Shown here: in pieces, positions 1 to 6,558 of the stretch
How positions within the stretch are numbered: position 1 is the first letter of the stretch
How the letters are laid out: every line of letters begins with the position of its first letter
Source of the DNA: GCA-002700125 sp964434385
GTDB taxonomy: Bacteria > Chloroflexota > Dehalococcoidia > Lucifugimonadales > Lucifugimonadaceae
NCBI GenBank assembly: GCA_964434385.1
Contig: CAYSUW010000016.1
Location: 1-35,444 of the forward strand
Direction of reading: 5' to 3'
DNA: 35,444 nucleotides
Notes under the pieces: model-generated
What the model saw: only the letters and a program-made list of their open reading frames with translations
What the model was told of the DNA's origin: nothing
The model's database searches: none
Made by a program: the position numbers and the translations under genes

Positions 1-217
1 TTGATCCCGCAACATAGGATTTATAACCGATAACCCCCTTCTCTTCCCAACTAGCAGCCATAAAGTTGAAACTAGAGCCTTCAATGTTAATTCTTTCTCT
101 AGGCAAATTAATAATTTTGCCTTCTGAACTTGCTAGGAATATTTCTTGCAAAGAATCTAAAGCATCATCCATTTCAAGTAATTGGTTAACATTATCTTCT
201 GTTAAAAATTTAGTCAT
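1..217 (-). CDS. Ornithine cyclodeaminase/mu-crystallin family protein, N-terminal part (runs off the left edge)
   Basis: Reading the minus strand from an ATG at 217 gives 72 codons without a stop, continuing past the edge. The protein opens with TKFLTEDNVNQLLEMDDALD and later has FNFMAASWEEKGVIGYKSY. This is the usual N-terminus of the ornithine cyclodeaminase/mu-crystallin/alanine dehydrogenase-like family: a 'seeDV..lL.m..ai' opening, then a strand with 'mPA' and 'G.K.'. Family members are NAD(P)-dependent and interconvert amino acids and cyclic or linear imines. The dinucleotide-binding domain lies outside the window, so the substrate cannot be guessed. A good ribosome site, AAGGTGAG, precedes the ATG. 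The gene is divergent from the SMP-30 pair and may share its control region. Confidence 0.78.
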   Translation of the reverse strand, partial: MTKFLTEDNVNQLLEMDDALDSLQEIFLASSEGKIINLPRERINIEGSSFNFMAASWEEKGVIGYKSYVAGS

Positions 218-239
218 CTCTCACCTTTTCAATCATTAA

Positions 240-268
240 TGGAATAAATTAATATGCATTACTATAAT
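240..268 (+). promoter_or_regulatory. Candidate promoter for the SMP-30 pair
   Basis: A perfect TATAAT lies at 263-268 in the divergent gap, about 40 bases before the first SMP-30 start. No convincing -35 hexamer sits 16-18 bases upstream. In such AT-rich DNA a lone TATAAT is weak evidence, so this is tentative. Confidence 0.3.
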
Positions 269-309
269 ATGATTGTTAACAAAAATTAAGTAAAAAGGGT
301 AATTAAATT

Positions 310-1188
310 TTGTGGAATTTTGAAGAAATACTACCAGAAAATGGTGATCTTACAGAAGGACCTGCTTGGACAGGGACAAGTTTATTAATTACTGATGGAA
401 GAAGCGACAGGATTTTGGAAATAAATCCGGTATCAAAAAAATCCTCAGTATGGTTTAACAATACTCAAGGAGTTAACGGTTTAAACTTCAACTCCAAAGG
501 AGAATTGTTTGGATGTGAACAAAGTGGAAGAAAGATTGTTCAGTACCTGGAAAATAATCAGAAAAAAACTATAGTTGAAAGACTTAATGGAAGAAAAATT
601 AATCATCCTAATGATCTAGCTATAGATCCATCTGGAAACATTTGGTTCTCTGATCAAATATCCACAATTGATGAACTACCTCAGTTAGATCATGCTTCAA
701 TTTTAAAAGCTACTCCACAACAAGATGGGTCATATAATTGTGAAAGAATGACTTTTGATACTACCTCTCCTAATGGATTACTTTTTTCAGAAGATTATAA
801 AACCCTTTATGTAGCTCAAAGTACTTTTAATGGATACGAAAGAAGAGAACTCAGAGCTTATCCTGTTTTAGATGATGGAACTTTGGGTAATTATAAATTA
901 CTGCATGACTTTGGACCCCATCGAGGAATTGATGGAATGACTCTTGATTCTGAGGGAAACATTGTAGCTACATGCGGATGGGAAATTTCTGGACCAGGTG
1001 GAATGATATGTGTATTCAGTCCAAAAGGAAGAATTATAGAATCCCATTCTGTACCCTGTAAAAGACCTTCAAATTGTACATTTGGGGGAGAAAATTTAGA
1101 TATTCTTTATGTTACAACTCTGGAAGGACACTTATTTATGGTAGAAAACACAGGTAGGCAAGGATATTTGCTCTACCCTAAAAATTAA
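310..1188 (+). CDS. SMP-30/gluconolactonase family lactonase, first of two tandem paralogs
   Basis: This is a 292-residue beta-propeller protein of the SMP-30/gluconolactonase/LRE family, which hydrolyses sugar lactones or related esters using one divalent metal. The likely metal-site residues are present: Glu in LTEGPAW near residue 17, Asn in HPNDLAID near 101, and Asp in GIDGM near 210. The start is TTG, chosen because it aligns with the N-terminus of the next gene and has AAAAAGGG about ten bases upstream. No signal peptide is visible, so it is probably cytoplasmic. The paralog follows after 13 bases. The true substrate is unknown, and some family members are organophosphatases or strictosidine-synthase-like. 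Confidence 0.85.
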   Translation: MWNFEEILPENGDLTEGPAWTGTSLLITDGRSDRILEINPVSKKSSVWFNNTQGVNGLNFNSKGELFGCEQSGRKIVQYLENNQKKTIVERLNGRKINHPNDLAIDPSGNIWFSDQISTIDELPQLDHASILKATPQQDGSYNCERMTFDTTSPNGLLFSEDYKTLYVAQSTFNGYERRELRAYPVLDDGTLGNYKLLHDFGPHRGIDGMTLDSEGNIVATCGWEISGPGGMICVFSPKGRIIESHSVPCKRPSNCTFGGENLDILYVTTLEGHLFMVENTGRQGYLLYPKN

Positions 1189-1201
1189 AGAGAGGAACTA
1201 A

Positions 1202-2077
1202 ATGAACGAATGGAATTGGGAATTAATAGAAAAACATGAAAGTCTCACTGAAGGTCCTGCCTGGAACGGAAGTGAATTATTATATTCACAATGTCCTGCC
1301 AGTCTAACTTGGTCATGGAATCCTACCAGTAGTCAAAGTACAGTTTGGAGAGAAGATACTAACGGCAGCAATGGAATGCTTTTTGATCAAGAAGGAAATT
1401 TATATGCATGTGAGGGAGAAGGAAGAAGACTAGTTCAATATATAAAAGGTGAAGAAACTGTAGTAATAACTGATAATTTTGAAGGTAAAAAATACAATGA
1501 GCCCAATGACCTAGCTATTTACCCAGACAGTAAGAAAATCTGGTTTTCTGATCCAAATTATGGAGGAAGAGAACCTTTTCTTGAACATGAATCTGTTTAC
1601 TTGGCCAAAAAGGAATCAGATGAATCTTGGGATGTTTCAAGAGCAACATTTGATACTACTAGGCCAAATGGTGTCTTATTGTCCCAAGATACAAAAACTC
1701 TATACGTAGCTGAAAGCCCATACGGTGAAACAGCAAGGAGACAATTTAGAGCTTATCCAATAAATGAGGATTATTCTTTGGGAGATCATACTGTACTTCA
1801 TGATTTTGGAGAAGGAAGAGGAATTGATGGAATGTGTTTAGACTCTGATGGAAACATTTTAGCAACTGCAGGTCATGATGAAGGCGGTCCTGGCCCAATG
1901 ATTTATCACTTCAACACTTCAGGTAGAGTAATGAGAACATTTGAAGCCCCTGCAAACAAACCAACAAATTGCTCATTTGGAGGAGAAAACCTTGATATAC
2001 TCTTTATAACCTTTGTAGGAGGAGAAGTTTATCAGGTTAAAAATACAGGATTAAAAGGCCATTTATTATTCCCTTAA
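1202..2077 (+). CDS. SMP-30/gluconolactonase family lactonase, second tandem paralog
   Basis: This 291-residue protein is collinear with its upstream neighbour over the whole length, at roughly 45% identity by eye. Shared blocks include LTEGPAW, PNDLAI, TFDTT, GIDGM and FGGENLDIL. The Glu, Asn and Asp expected at the SMP-30 metal site are all kept, so both copies should be active. The divergence suggests an old duplication with separate substrates rather than a recent copy. AGAGAGGAAC precedes the ATG. The stop codon shares a TTAA with the stop of the convergent thiY gene. Confidence 0.85.
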   Translation: MNEWNWELIEKHESLTEGPAWNGSELLYSQCPASLTWSWNPTSSQSTVWREDTNGSNGMLFDQEGNLYACEGEGRRLVQYIKGEETVVITDNFEGKKYNEPNDLAIYPDSKKIWFSDPNYGGREPFLEHESVYLAKKESDESWDVSRATFDTTRPNGVLLSQDTKTLYVAESPYGETARRQFRAYPINEDYSLGDHTVLHDFGEGRGIDGMCLDSDGNILATAGHDEGGPGPMIYHFNTSGRVMRTFEAPANKPTNCSFGGENLDILFITFVGGEVYQVKNTGLKGHLLFP

Positions 2078-3042
2078 TCTAAATTATCTACAAAAGTTGG
2101 ATTATAAGCCTTACTGATATCGAGATTTTTATCTATTAGGTTCTTATCTATCATCCATTGTGAAAAGCTGTCCCATACACTTTTTTCCTGACTACCAAAT
2201 TTTGGTTTAGCACTACTCCATAAAGGAACTAAAAGATCTAAACCTTTGTCTTCCAATGCAGCATTCATTTCTGGATTAGCTTTAATTAAATAATTTAAAG
2301 AATCTTTAGGATTATTGATTGAATCCAAATATCCATTTATAAAAGACTTCACAAACTTTTCAACTAATAGGCTATTTTCTTCAATCATCTTCTCATTAGT
2401 CACAAGTATCAATTCATAATAAGCAGGAACTCCCCAATCATCTAGTTTCATGATATTTACGCCTTGCCCTTCCATCTCTATCAAAATAGATTCATGTGTC
2501 CAGTAAGCTCCAATTACAGCATCAACAGTTTCACTTAACAAAACAGGAACTAAATCAAACCCAACATCTAGTAACTCAACATCAGAAATTGTTAAGCCTT
2601 CACTTTCCAATATGGATTCTAAAATTCCAATATTTAAAGGAATTCCAGGATAGCCAATTTTCTTCCCCTTTAAATCTGAAGGACTCAAAATATTAGAGGA
2701 TGATAAAGACATTATAGAATTTAAAGGTACTTGCACAATAGAAGCAATAGATACTACTGGAATACCCTGAGATCTTGCGAGTAACAAGTCTGGCTGATAA
2801 CTTATGCCAAAATCATCTTTTCCAGCACCAACAGTCTGTAAAATAGAAGAAGGGTCTGAAGGGATATATACCTCTACTATTAATCCTTCATTTTTAAAAT
2901 ACTCTTTTTCCAAAGCAGTATATATACCTCCATGATTTGAATTAGGGTACCAGTCTAAAGCAAGAGTTGTTTCAGAGTTTTCCTTACACGAAACTGTTAA
3001 AACATATAAGGAAAATAGTAAAGCTAACATTATTCTTTTCAT
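2074..3042 (-). CDS. thiY: Thiamine-precursor (pyrimidine) ABC transporter substrate-binding lipoprotein, ThiY-like
   Basis: This is an NMT1/THI5-like periplasmic-binding protein. ThiY proteins bind N-formyl-4-amino-5-aminomethyl-2-methylpyrimidine or a related HMP-type thiamine precursor and deliver it to ThiX/ThiZ. Family hallmarks are LDWYPNSNHGGIYTALEK, then VGAGKDDFGISYQPDLLLAR and GIPVVSIASIVQVPLNS. I prefer the ATG at 3042 to an in-frame ATG at 3066. It is preceded by AGGAG ten bases upstream and gives a textbook lipoprotein signal (MKRIMLALLF... TVSC, Cys at 19). The 3066 start overlaps the permease stop as ATGA but lacks a clear ribosome site. The gene ends the riboswitch-led operon. 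The exact ligand is inferred from family and riboswitch, not seen directly. Confidence 0.85.
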   Translation of the reverse strand: MKRIMLALLFSLYVLTVSCKENSETTLALDWYPNSNHGGIYTALEKEYFKNEGLIVEVYIPSDPSSILQTVGAGKDDFGISYQPDLLLARSQGIPVVSIASIVQVPLNSIMSLSSSNILSPSDLKGKKIGYPGIPLNIGILESILESEGLTISDVELLDVGFDLVPVLLSETVDAVIGAYWTHESILIEMEGQGVNIMKLDDWGVPAYYELILVTNEKMIEENSLLVEKFVKSFINGYLDSINNPKDSLNYLIKANPEMNAALEDKGLDLLVPLWSSAKPKFGSQEKSVWDSFSQWMIDKNLIDKNLDISKAYNPTFVDNLD

Positions 3043-3062
3043 GAAATTTTTTCTCCTGACTT

Positions 3063-3851
3063 TCATTGATAATTTCTTAACAATAACTTTTCAATTATCC
3101 AGCTTATCGAAAACAAGATTATAGCCATAAAAGACAATAATACAATTGACGCAAACATTCTTTCTGTTAAGAACTGTGGACTAGAAACTTTAATTAACCA
3201 ACCCAACCCCTGAGTAGAACCAACCCATTCTCCTATAACCGCACCTATAATTGATGATACAGAAGCAATTTTTATACCTGAAAGCAAATAAGGTAATGCA
3301 AATGGCAAATGAATTTTAAGTAAAATTTGAAGCTTAGAAGCATTAAATGTTTTCAACATTTTTTCATAATCACTATCTGAATTTTTGAAACCATCTATCA
3401 AATTGACTACAACCGGAAAAAATGAAATTAGAACAACGACAATTATTTTAGATTGTATTCCTGAACCCACCCAAATTAAAAGAAGAGGAGCAATAGCGAT
3501 AATTGGGATTGTCTGTGAAGCAATGATTAATGGATAAACAGATCTTTCAGCAGTTTTAAATGAAAAGATAATGATTCCAAACATAATTCCTATAATTATA
3601 GCCAATAACAATCCCCAAAATGATTCATTCAAAGTAACCAAAGCATGTTTAAATAGGATGTTTTTTGAATCTACAATTTCTTGAGTTATAGCTAAAGGAG
3701 AAGGAAGCATCCAATTAGGAGTATTAAATAAAAAAATTCCTGTTTGCCAAATGATCAACAAAATAACAATTAATATCAAAGGAGAAATCACTGAAATAAC
3801 TCTCCCTAATTCAAAATATTGTGAAATAATTTTAAACATTTTCAGGAACAT
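3063..3851 (-). CDS. thiX: ABC transporter permease for thiamine precursor, ThiX-like
   Basis: This membrane protein of about 262 residues belongs to the SsuC/TauC/ThiX permease group, with about six hydrophobic segments. The cytoplasmic EAA-type loop is visible as MLKTFNASKLQILLKIHLP, followed by ALPYLLSGIKIASVSSIIGAVIG. It should form the channel that receives substrate from the ThiY-like lipoprotein and is driven by the ThiZ-like ATPase. It overlaps the 3' end of the ATPase gene by 20 bases if translation starts at 3851, or by 8 bases if it starts at the second ATG at 3839. The sequence does not settle this. Such overlaps imply coupled translation. Confidence 0.85.
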   Translation of the reverse strand: MFLKMFKIISQYFELGRVISVISPLILIVILLIIWQTGIFLFNTPNWMLPSPLAITQEIVDSKNILFKHALVTLNESFWGLLLAIIIGIMFGIIIFSFKTAERSVYPLIIASQTIPIIAIAPLLLIWVGSGIQSKIIVVVLISFFPVVVNLIDGFKNSDSDYEKMLKTFNASKLQILLKIHLPFALPYLLSGIKIASVSSIIGAVIGEWVGSTQGLGWLIKVSSPQFLTERMFASIVLLSFMAIILFSISWIIEKLLLRNYQ

Positions 3852-4608
3852 ACTTTAACAACTCTTTTTTAATATCTTCTTCACATTTATTGAAAGATTT
3901 TTGATTTTCTAAAGATTTATCTCGAGGTCGACTAATATCAATCTTATAATCAAGACATATCTTGACTGGAGATCCTCCCATAATCAGAACTCTATCTGAA
4001 AGTAGAACAGCCTCAGAGATATCATGAGTTACCAGGACTACAGATTTGTTATTATTTATCAAAATAGAAGAAACCCATTCTTGCATTTTTGATCTAGTAA
4101 TAGAATCTAGTGAACTAAATGGTTCATCTAGTAACATGATTGGACGTTCTAATAAAATTGATCTCAAGAATGAAACTCTTTGTCTCATTCCTCCAGACAA
4201 ATGTCGTGGGAAAAGATTTTCAGTTCCTTCAAGACCAAACTCAGGTAATAACTTTAAAGCTTTTTCTCTAGATTCAATCTTGTTTTTCTTATTTATTTCA
4301 AGACCTAATATGGAATTTTCAAGTACATTTCTCCATGGGAGAAGAAGATCTTTTTGTTGCATGTAAGAAATTTCTGATTGAGTTTCATTAGAAGATTTTT
4401 CTCCTTTAATAATTATTTCTCCTTGAAAATCCGTATCAATTCCTGAAATAACATTAAGGAGTGTACTTTTCCCACAACCACTATGACCAATAACAGAGAT
4501 TATTTCCCTATCAAAAAGATCAAAGTTAATAGAGTTAAAAATAGTTTTCTCAACTCTATTGCTTTGATAAGACTTTCCTAATGATTTAATTTGTAACAAT
4601 TTTTCCAT
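3832..4608 (-). CDS. thiZ: ABC transporter ATP-binding protein for thiamine precursor, ThiZ-like
   Basis: This 258-residue ATPase has every expected motif: Walker A GHSGCGKST at 41-49, a Q-loop near MQQKDLLLPW, the signature LSGGMRQR at 137-144, Walker B PIMLLDEP around 156-163 and the switch His in VTHD at 195. By sequence alone it could belong to any nitrate/sulfonate/taurine-type importer. The assignment to thiamine precursor uptake comes from the TPP riboswitch directly upstream and the ThiY-like binding protein downstream. AGGTAG, about six bases before the ATG, is the ribosome site that the riboswitch could control. Confidence 0.87.
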   Translation of the reverse strand: MEKLLQIKSLGKSYQSNRVEKTIFNSINFDLFDREIISVIGHSGCGKSTLLNVISGIDTDFQGEIIIKGEKSSNETQSEISYMQQKDLLLPWRNVLENSILGLEINKKNKIESREKALKLLPEFGLEGTENLFPRHLSGGMRQRVSFLRSILLERPIMLLDEPFSSLDSITRSKMQEWVSSILINNNKSVVLVTHDISEAVLLSDRVLIMGGSPVKICLDYKIDISRPRDKSLENQKSFNKCEEDIKKELLKYVPENV

Positions 4609-4645
4609 TTAAACTACCTGGATAAAACTGTGCATTAGGAGAAAA

Positions 4646-4724
4646 ATCCCTACGCCGGTATTATCCGTATCAGGTTCAGGGGTCGGCTTATAAGCCCTCT
4701 CAGCCAAGTAAATCAGCTCCCCCA
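4646..4724 (-). promoter_or_regulatory. TPP riboswitch (THI element)
   Basis: Read on the minus strand, the conserved THI-box pieces come in order: a GGGGGAGC opening, CTGAGAG, then ACCCCTGAACCTGATACGG and ATAATACCGGCGTAGGGA. These match the TPP aptamer core: the pyrimidine-binding CUGAGA, the GAACCUGAU junction and the pyrophosphate-binding GCGUAGGGA. An extra hairpin, the 12-base palindrome at 4685-4696 (GGCTTATAAGCC), fits the optional P3a stem. The aptamer ends about 38 bases before the thiZ start. I see no terminator hairpin plus U-tract in that space, which favours control of translation start over premature termination. TPP binding should lower expression of thiZXY. Confidence 0.95.
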
Positions 4725-4740
4725 ACATTCAACATTCATG

Positions 4741-4769
4741 ATACTATCTTTTTAATATAAATTTTTCAA
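4741..4769 (-). promoter_or_regulatory. Promoter of the riboswitch-thiZXY operon
   Basis: On the minus strand TTGAAA (4764-4769) and TAGTAT (4741-4746) are separated by exactly 17 bases, a good sigma-70-type promoter. It would start transcription near 4734, about ten bases before the aptamer, leaving the whole riboswitch in the leader. Confidence 0.6.
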
Positions 4770-4841
4770 TGCTGATAGTTTCACCTTTAATCTATTCGAT
4801 AAATTTTATACACTGAAATTATTAGTAAAATTTCCAAAATT

Positions 4842-5690
4842 ATGGACTATTCAGAATCTCTAAAAAAAATTGTTGATTGGATAATCTCCGAAGTCACACA
4901 GGACAAAGAAAAACATATCCATATACCTTTAATGGTCCTTAATTTAGAGTCAATAGAATTTCAAAAGCTTGATATAATTGAAAATCTTGGGGTAATTAGT
5001 GGAATAACAAGGGAAGTAAAAGAACTAAATTCTTCTTTTGATACATTCTATGACATCATACAAAATGTTAACCATGTTCTTTTTGAGATTCATGGAATTC
5101 ATGGAAATGTTTCTGATTATCATAATCCCGAAAACAGTTTTTTAAGCAAAGTTCTTGAAACAAAATCAGGAAACCCAGTATCAATTTCTATAATTTACCA
5201 GGAAATCTGTAGACAGTTAGGATTCTATCTTACTGGAATTGGTATACCTAGACATTATCTATTGAAATATGGAGAAAAAGAATCACTTATTTTTATTGAT
5301 CCATATAACAAAGGTTTATTGTTAACTAAAAAAGAAGTTCTTCAAATTACTAATAAAAAGAACAAAAAAAATAACTCAAATATAAAAATTTTAGATAGTC
5401 ATATAGAAGAGTTTGGGCCAAGAAAAACCATTCTTAGAGTTTTAAACAACCTGAAATACAGTTACTCATCAGTTGAAGAATTTGAAAAAGCATTATGCAT
5501 TTCAGATATCATATTAAAAATCCAACCTAATAACTTACAAAATTTAATACATATGGTTAGCCTTCATAAAGAAATGGATAATTTTTCTGATGCTTTGGAA
5601 TTATTAGATAATTTTATAGAAAAATCTCCTGAAGATAGCCCAATAACTGTTGATCTAATCAACATTCGAAAAAAACTATTTAATAAATAA
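4842..5690 (+). CDS. SirB1-like transglutaminase-fold protein with C-terminal TPR-like region
   Basis: This 282-residue protein matches the SirB1/YchA family. Its core is GIHGNVSDYHNPENSFLSKV, then GNPVSISIIYQEICRQLGF, IPRHYLLKY and FIDPYNKG. Family members adopt a transglutaminase-like fold. Here the His (IPRH) and Asp (FIDP) positions are kept, but the spot where a true transglutaminase has its Cys reads GNPVSIS, so thiol catalysis is unlikely. The last 70 or so residues look like two TPR-type helical hairpins, which would bind a protein partner. No signal peptide is seen. It appears to lead an operon with the small cysteine protein, the LprG-like lipoprotein and the MFS exporter. The molecular role of the family is not well defined. 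Confidence 0.75.
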   Translation: MDYSESLKKIVDWIISEVTQDKEKHIHIPLMVLNLESIEFQKLDIIENLGVISGITREVKELNSSFDTFYDIIQNVNHVLFEIHGIHGNVSDYHNPENSFLSKVLETKSGNPVSISIIYQEICRQLGFYLTGIGIPRHYLLKYGEKESLIFIDPYNKGLLLTKKEVLQITNKKNKKNNSNIKILDSHIEEFGPRKTILRVLNNLKYSYSSVEEFEKALCISDIILKIQPNNLQNLIHMVSLHKEMDNFSDALELLDNFIEKSPEDSPITVDLINIRKKLFNK

Positions 5691-5692
5691 TA

Positions 5693-5821
5693 ATGGAACT
5701 AACATATTTTCTAGAATCTAATTCAAATAAGTATGAATTATGCTCTGGAAAAGTATTGAAGATTCACTGTAAAATTATATGTCAGAAATGTGGATTCATA
5801 AGAGACTGCTCAGATCCATAA
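5693..5821 (+). CDS. 42-residue cysteine-rich small protein
   Basis: An ATG two bases after the previous stop opens a 42-codon frame. Its C-terminal half carries five cysteines at 17, 26, 30, 33 and 39, ending CQKCGFIRDCSDP. The CxxC-x5-C arrangement followed by a short acidic tail resembles tiny zinc-ribbon-like proteins, so metal binding is plausible but unproven. The gene fills almost all of the space between its neighbours. The cysteine density is unlikely to be random in such AT-rich DNA, and the position two bases behind the upstream stop suggests translational coupling. No clear ribosome site of its own is visible. Function unknown. Confidence 0.62.
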   Translation: MELTYFLESNSNKYELCSGKVLKIHCKIICQKCGFIRDCSDP

Positions 5822-5851
5822 TTCAAGATAAATTTAATAATAGGAAAGAAT

Positions 5852-6553
5852 TTGAAACTTAAGAAAATAACGACTCTTACAACAATTTCTTTATTGTTAT
5901 TATTGTTTTTAGGATGCCAAAATAATGAAAAAATTAATCTTAACCCTCAAACAATTCTAAATGATGCCACTAGTAGAATAAATGATTGGCAATCCTTTAG
6001 ATTCAGACTAGAACATGAAAAAGGAACCACCACCATATCTAATGGAATGGAACTTAGAGTAGTTGAAGGCGAAGTAGTTCTACCTAGAAGAGTAAAATTA
6101 ACGGGAAAAGCTACAGTGGGTGGTCAATTTATTGAACTTGATATAGTCCTTATAGATGAATTAAGTTTTATGACAAATCCTTTAACAGGAAAATGGAACC
6201 AGATAGACCCAGAAGACAGCCCATTTGGAAATTTTGATGTCAGAGAAGTCATTGCCAACATCTTGAAAATGATGAAAAACCCTGATTTTCTTTCGTCTCC
6301 TCTAAAAGAAGAAGATTTAAAAATCAAAGGGGAAGTAATAGCTACGGTTTTTGAACCTTTAGTCGGATTAGCTGATCCGAACATGAATGCAGAAGTTCAT
6401 TTGGAATTAGATTTTGCAAACATGAATGTAAAATCAGCAAAAATCATAGGAAGAATAAACCCTCTAGATCCTCAAGAAGTTATTAGAATTATCAAGATTT
6501 GGGAGGTAGATGGGAATATTGAAGTTAACCCTCCAATTGAACCTCTTAAATAA
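5852..6553 (+). CDS. LppX/LprAFG-family lipoprotein, LprG-like
   Basis: This 233-residue protein starts at a TTG with AGGAAAG just upstream. A lipoprotein signal peptide runs to Cys22 (LLLLFLGC). The body shows the LppX/LprAFG pattern: NDATSRINDWQSFRFRLE, TISNGMELRVVEGEVVLP and VKLTGKATVGG. It continues with FIELDIVLIDE and a Gly-Lys-Trp strand (PLTGKWNQI). In mycobacteria such proteins have a hydrophobic pocket that carries acylated lipids. LprG is cotranscribed with the MFS exporter P55 and works with it in moving triacylglycerol and lipoglycans. Here too a P55-like gene follows after only 5 bases. The lipid cargo in this organism is unknown. Confidence 0.8.
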   Translation: MKLKKITTLTTISLLLLLFLGCQNNEKINLNPQTILNDATSRINDWQSFRFRLEHEKGTTTISNGMELRVVEGEVVLPRRVKLTGKATVGGQFIELDIVLIDELSFMTNPLTGKWNQIDPEDSPFGNFDVREVIANILKMMKNPDFLSSPLKEEDLKIKGEVIATVFEPLVGLADPNMNAEVHLELDFANMNVKSAKIIGRINPLDPQEVIRIIKIWEVDGNIEVNPPIEPLK

Positions 6554-6558
6554 TCACA

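Noticed and set aside
4046..4366. 106-codon plus-strand frame inside thiZ
   Set aside because: It is antisense to an ABC ATPase with all motifs intact.
4685..4696. Perfect 12-base palindrome GGCTTATAAGCC that looks like a terminator stem
   Set aside because: It lies inside the TPP aptamer between CTGAGA and ACCC, where the optional P3a hairpin belongs, and no U-tract follows.
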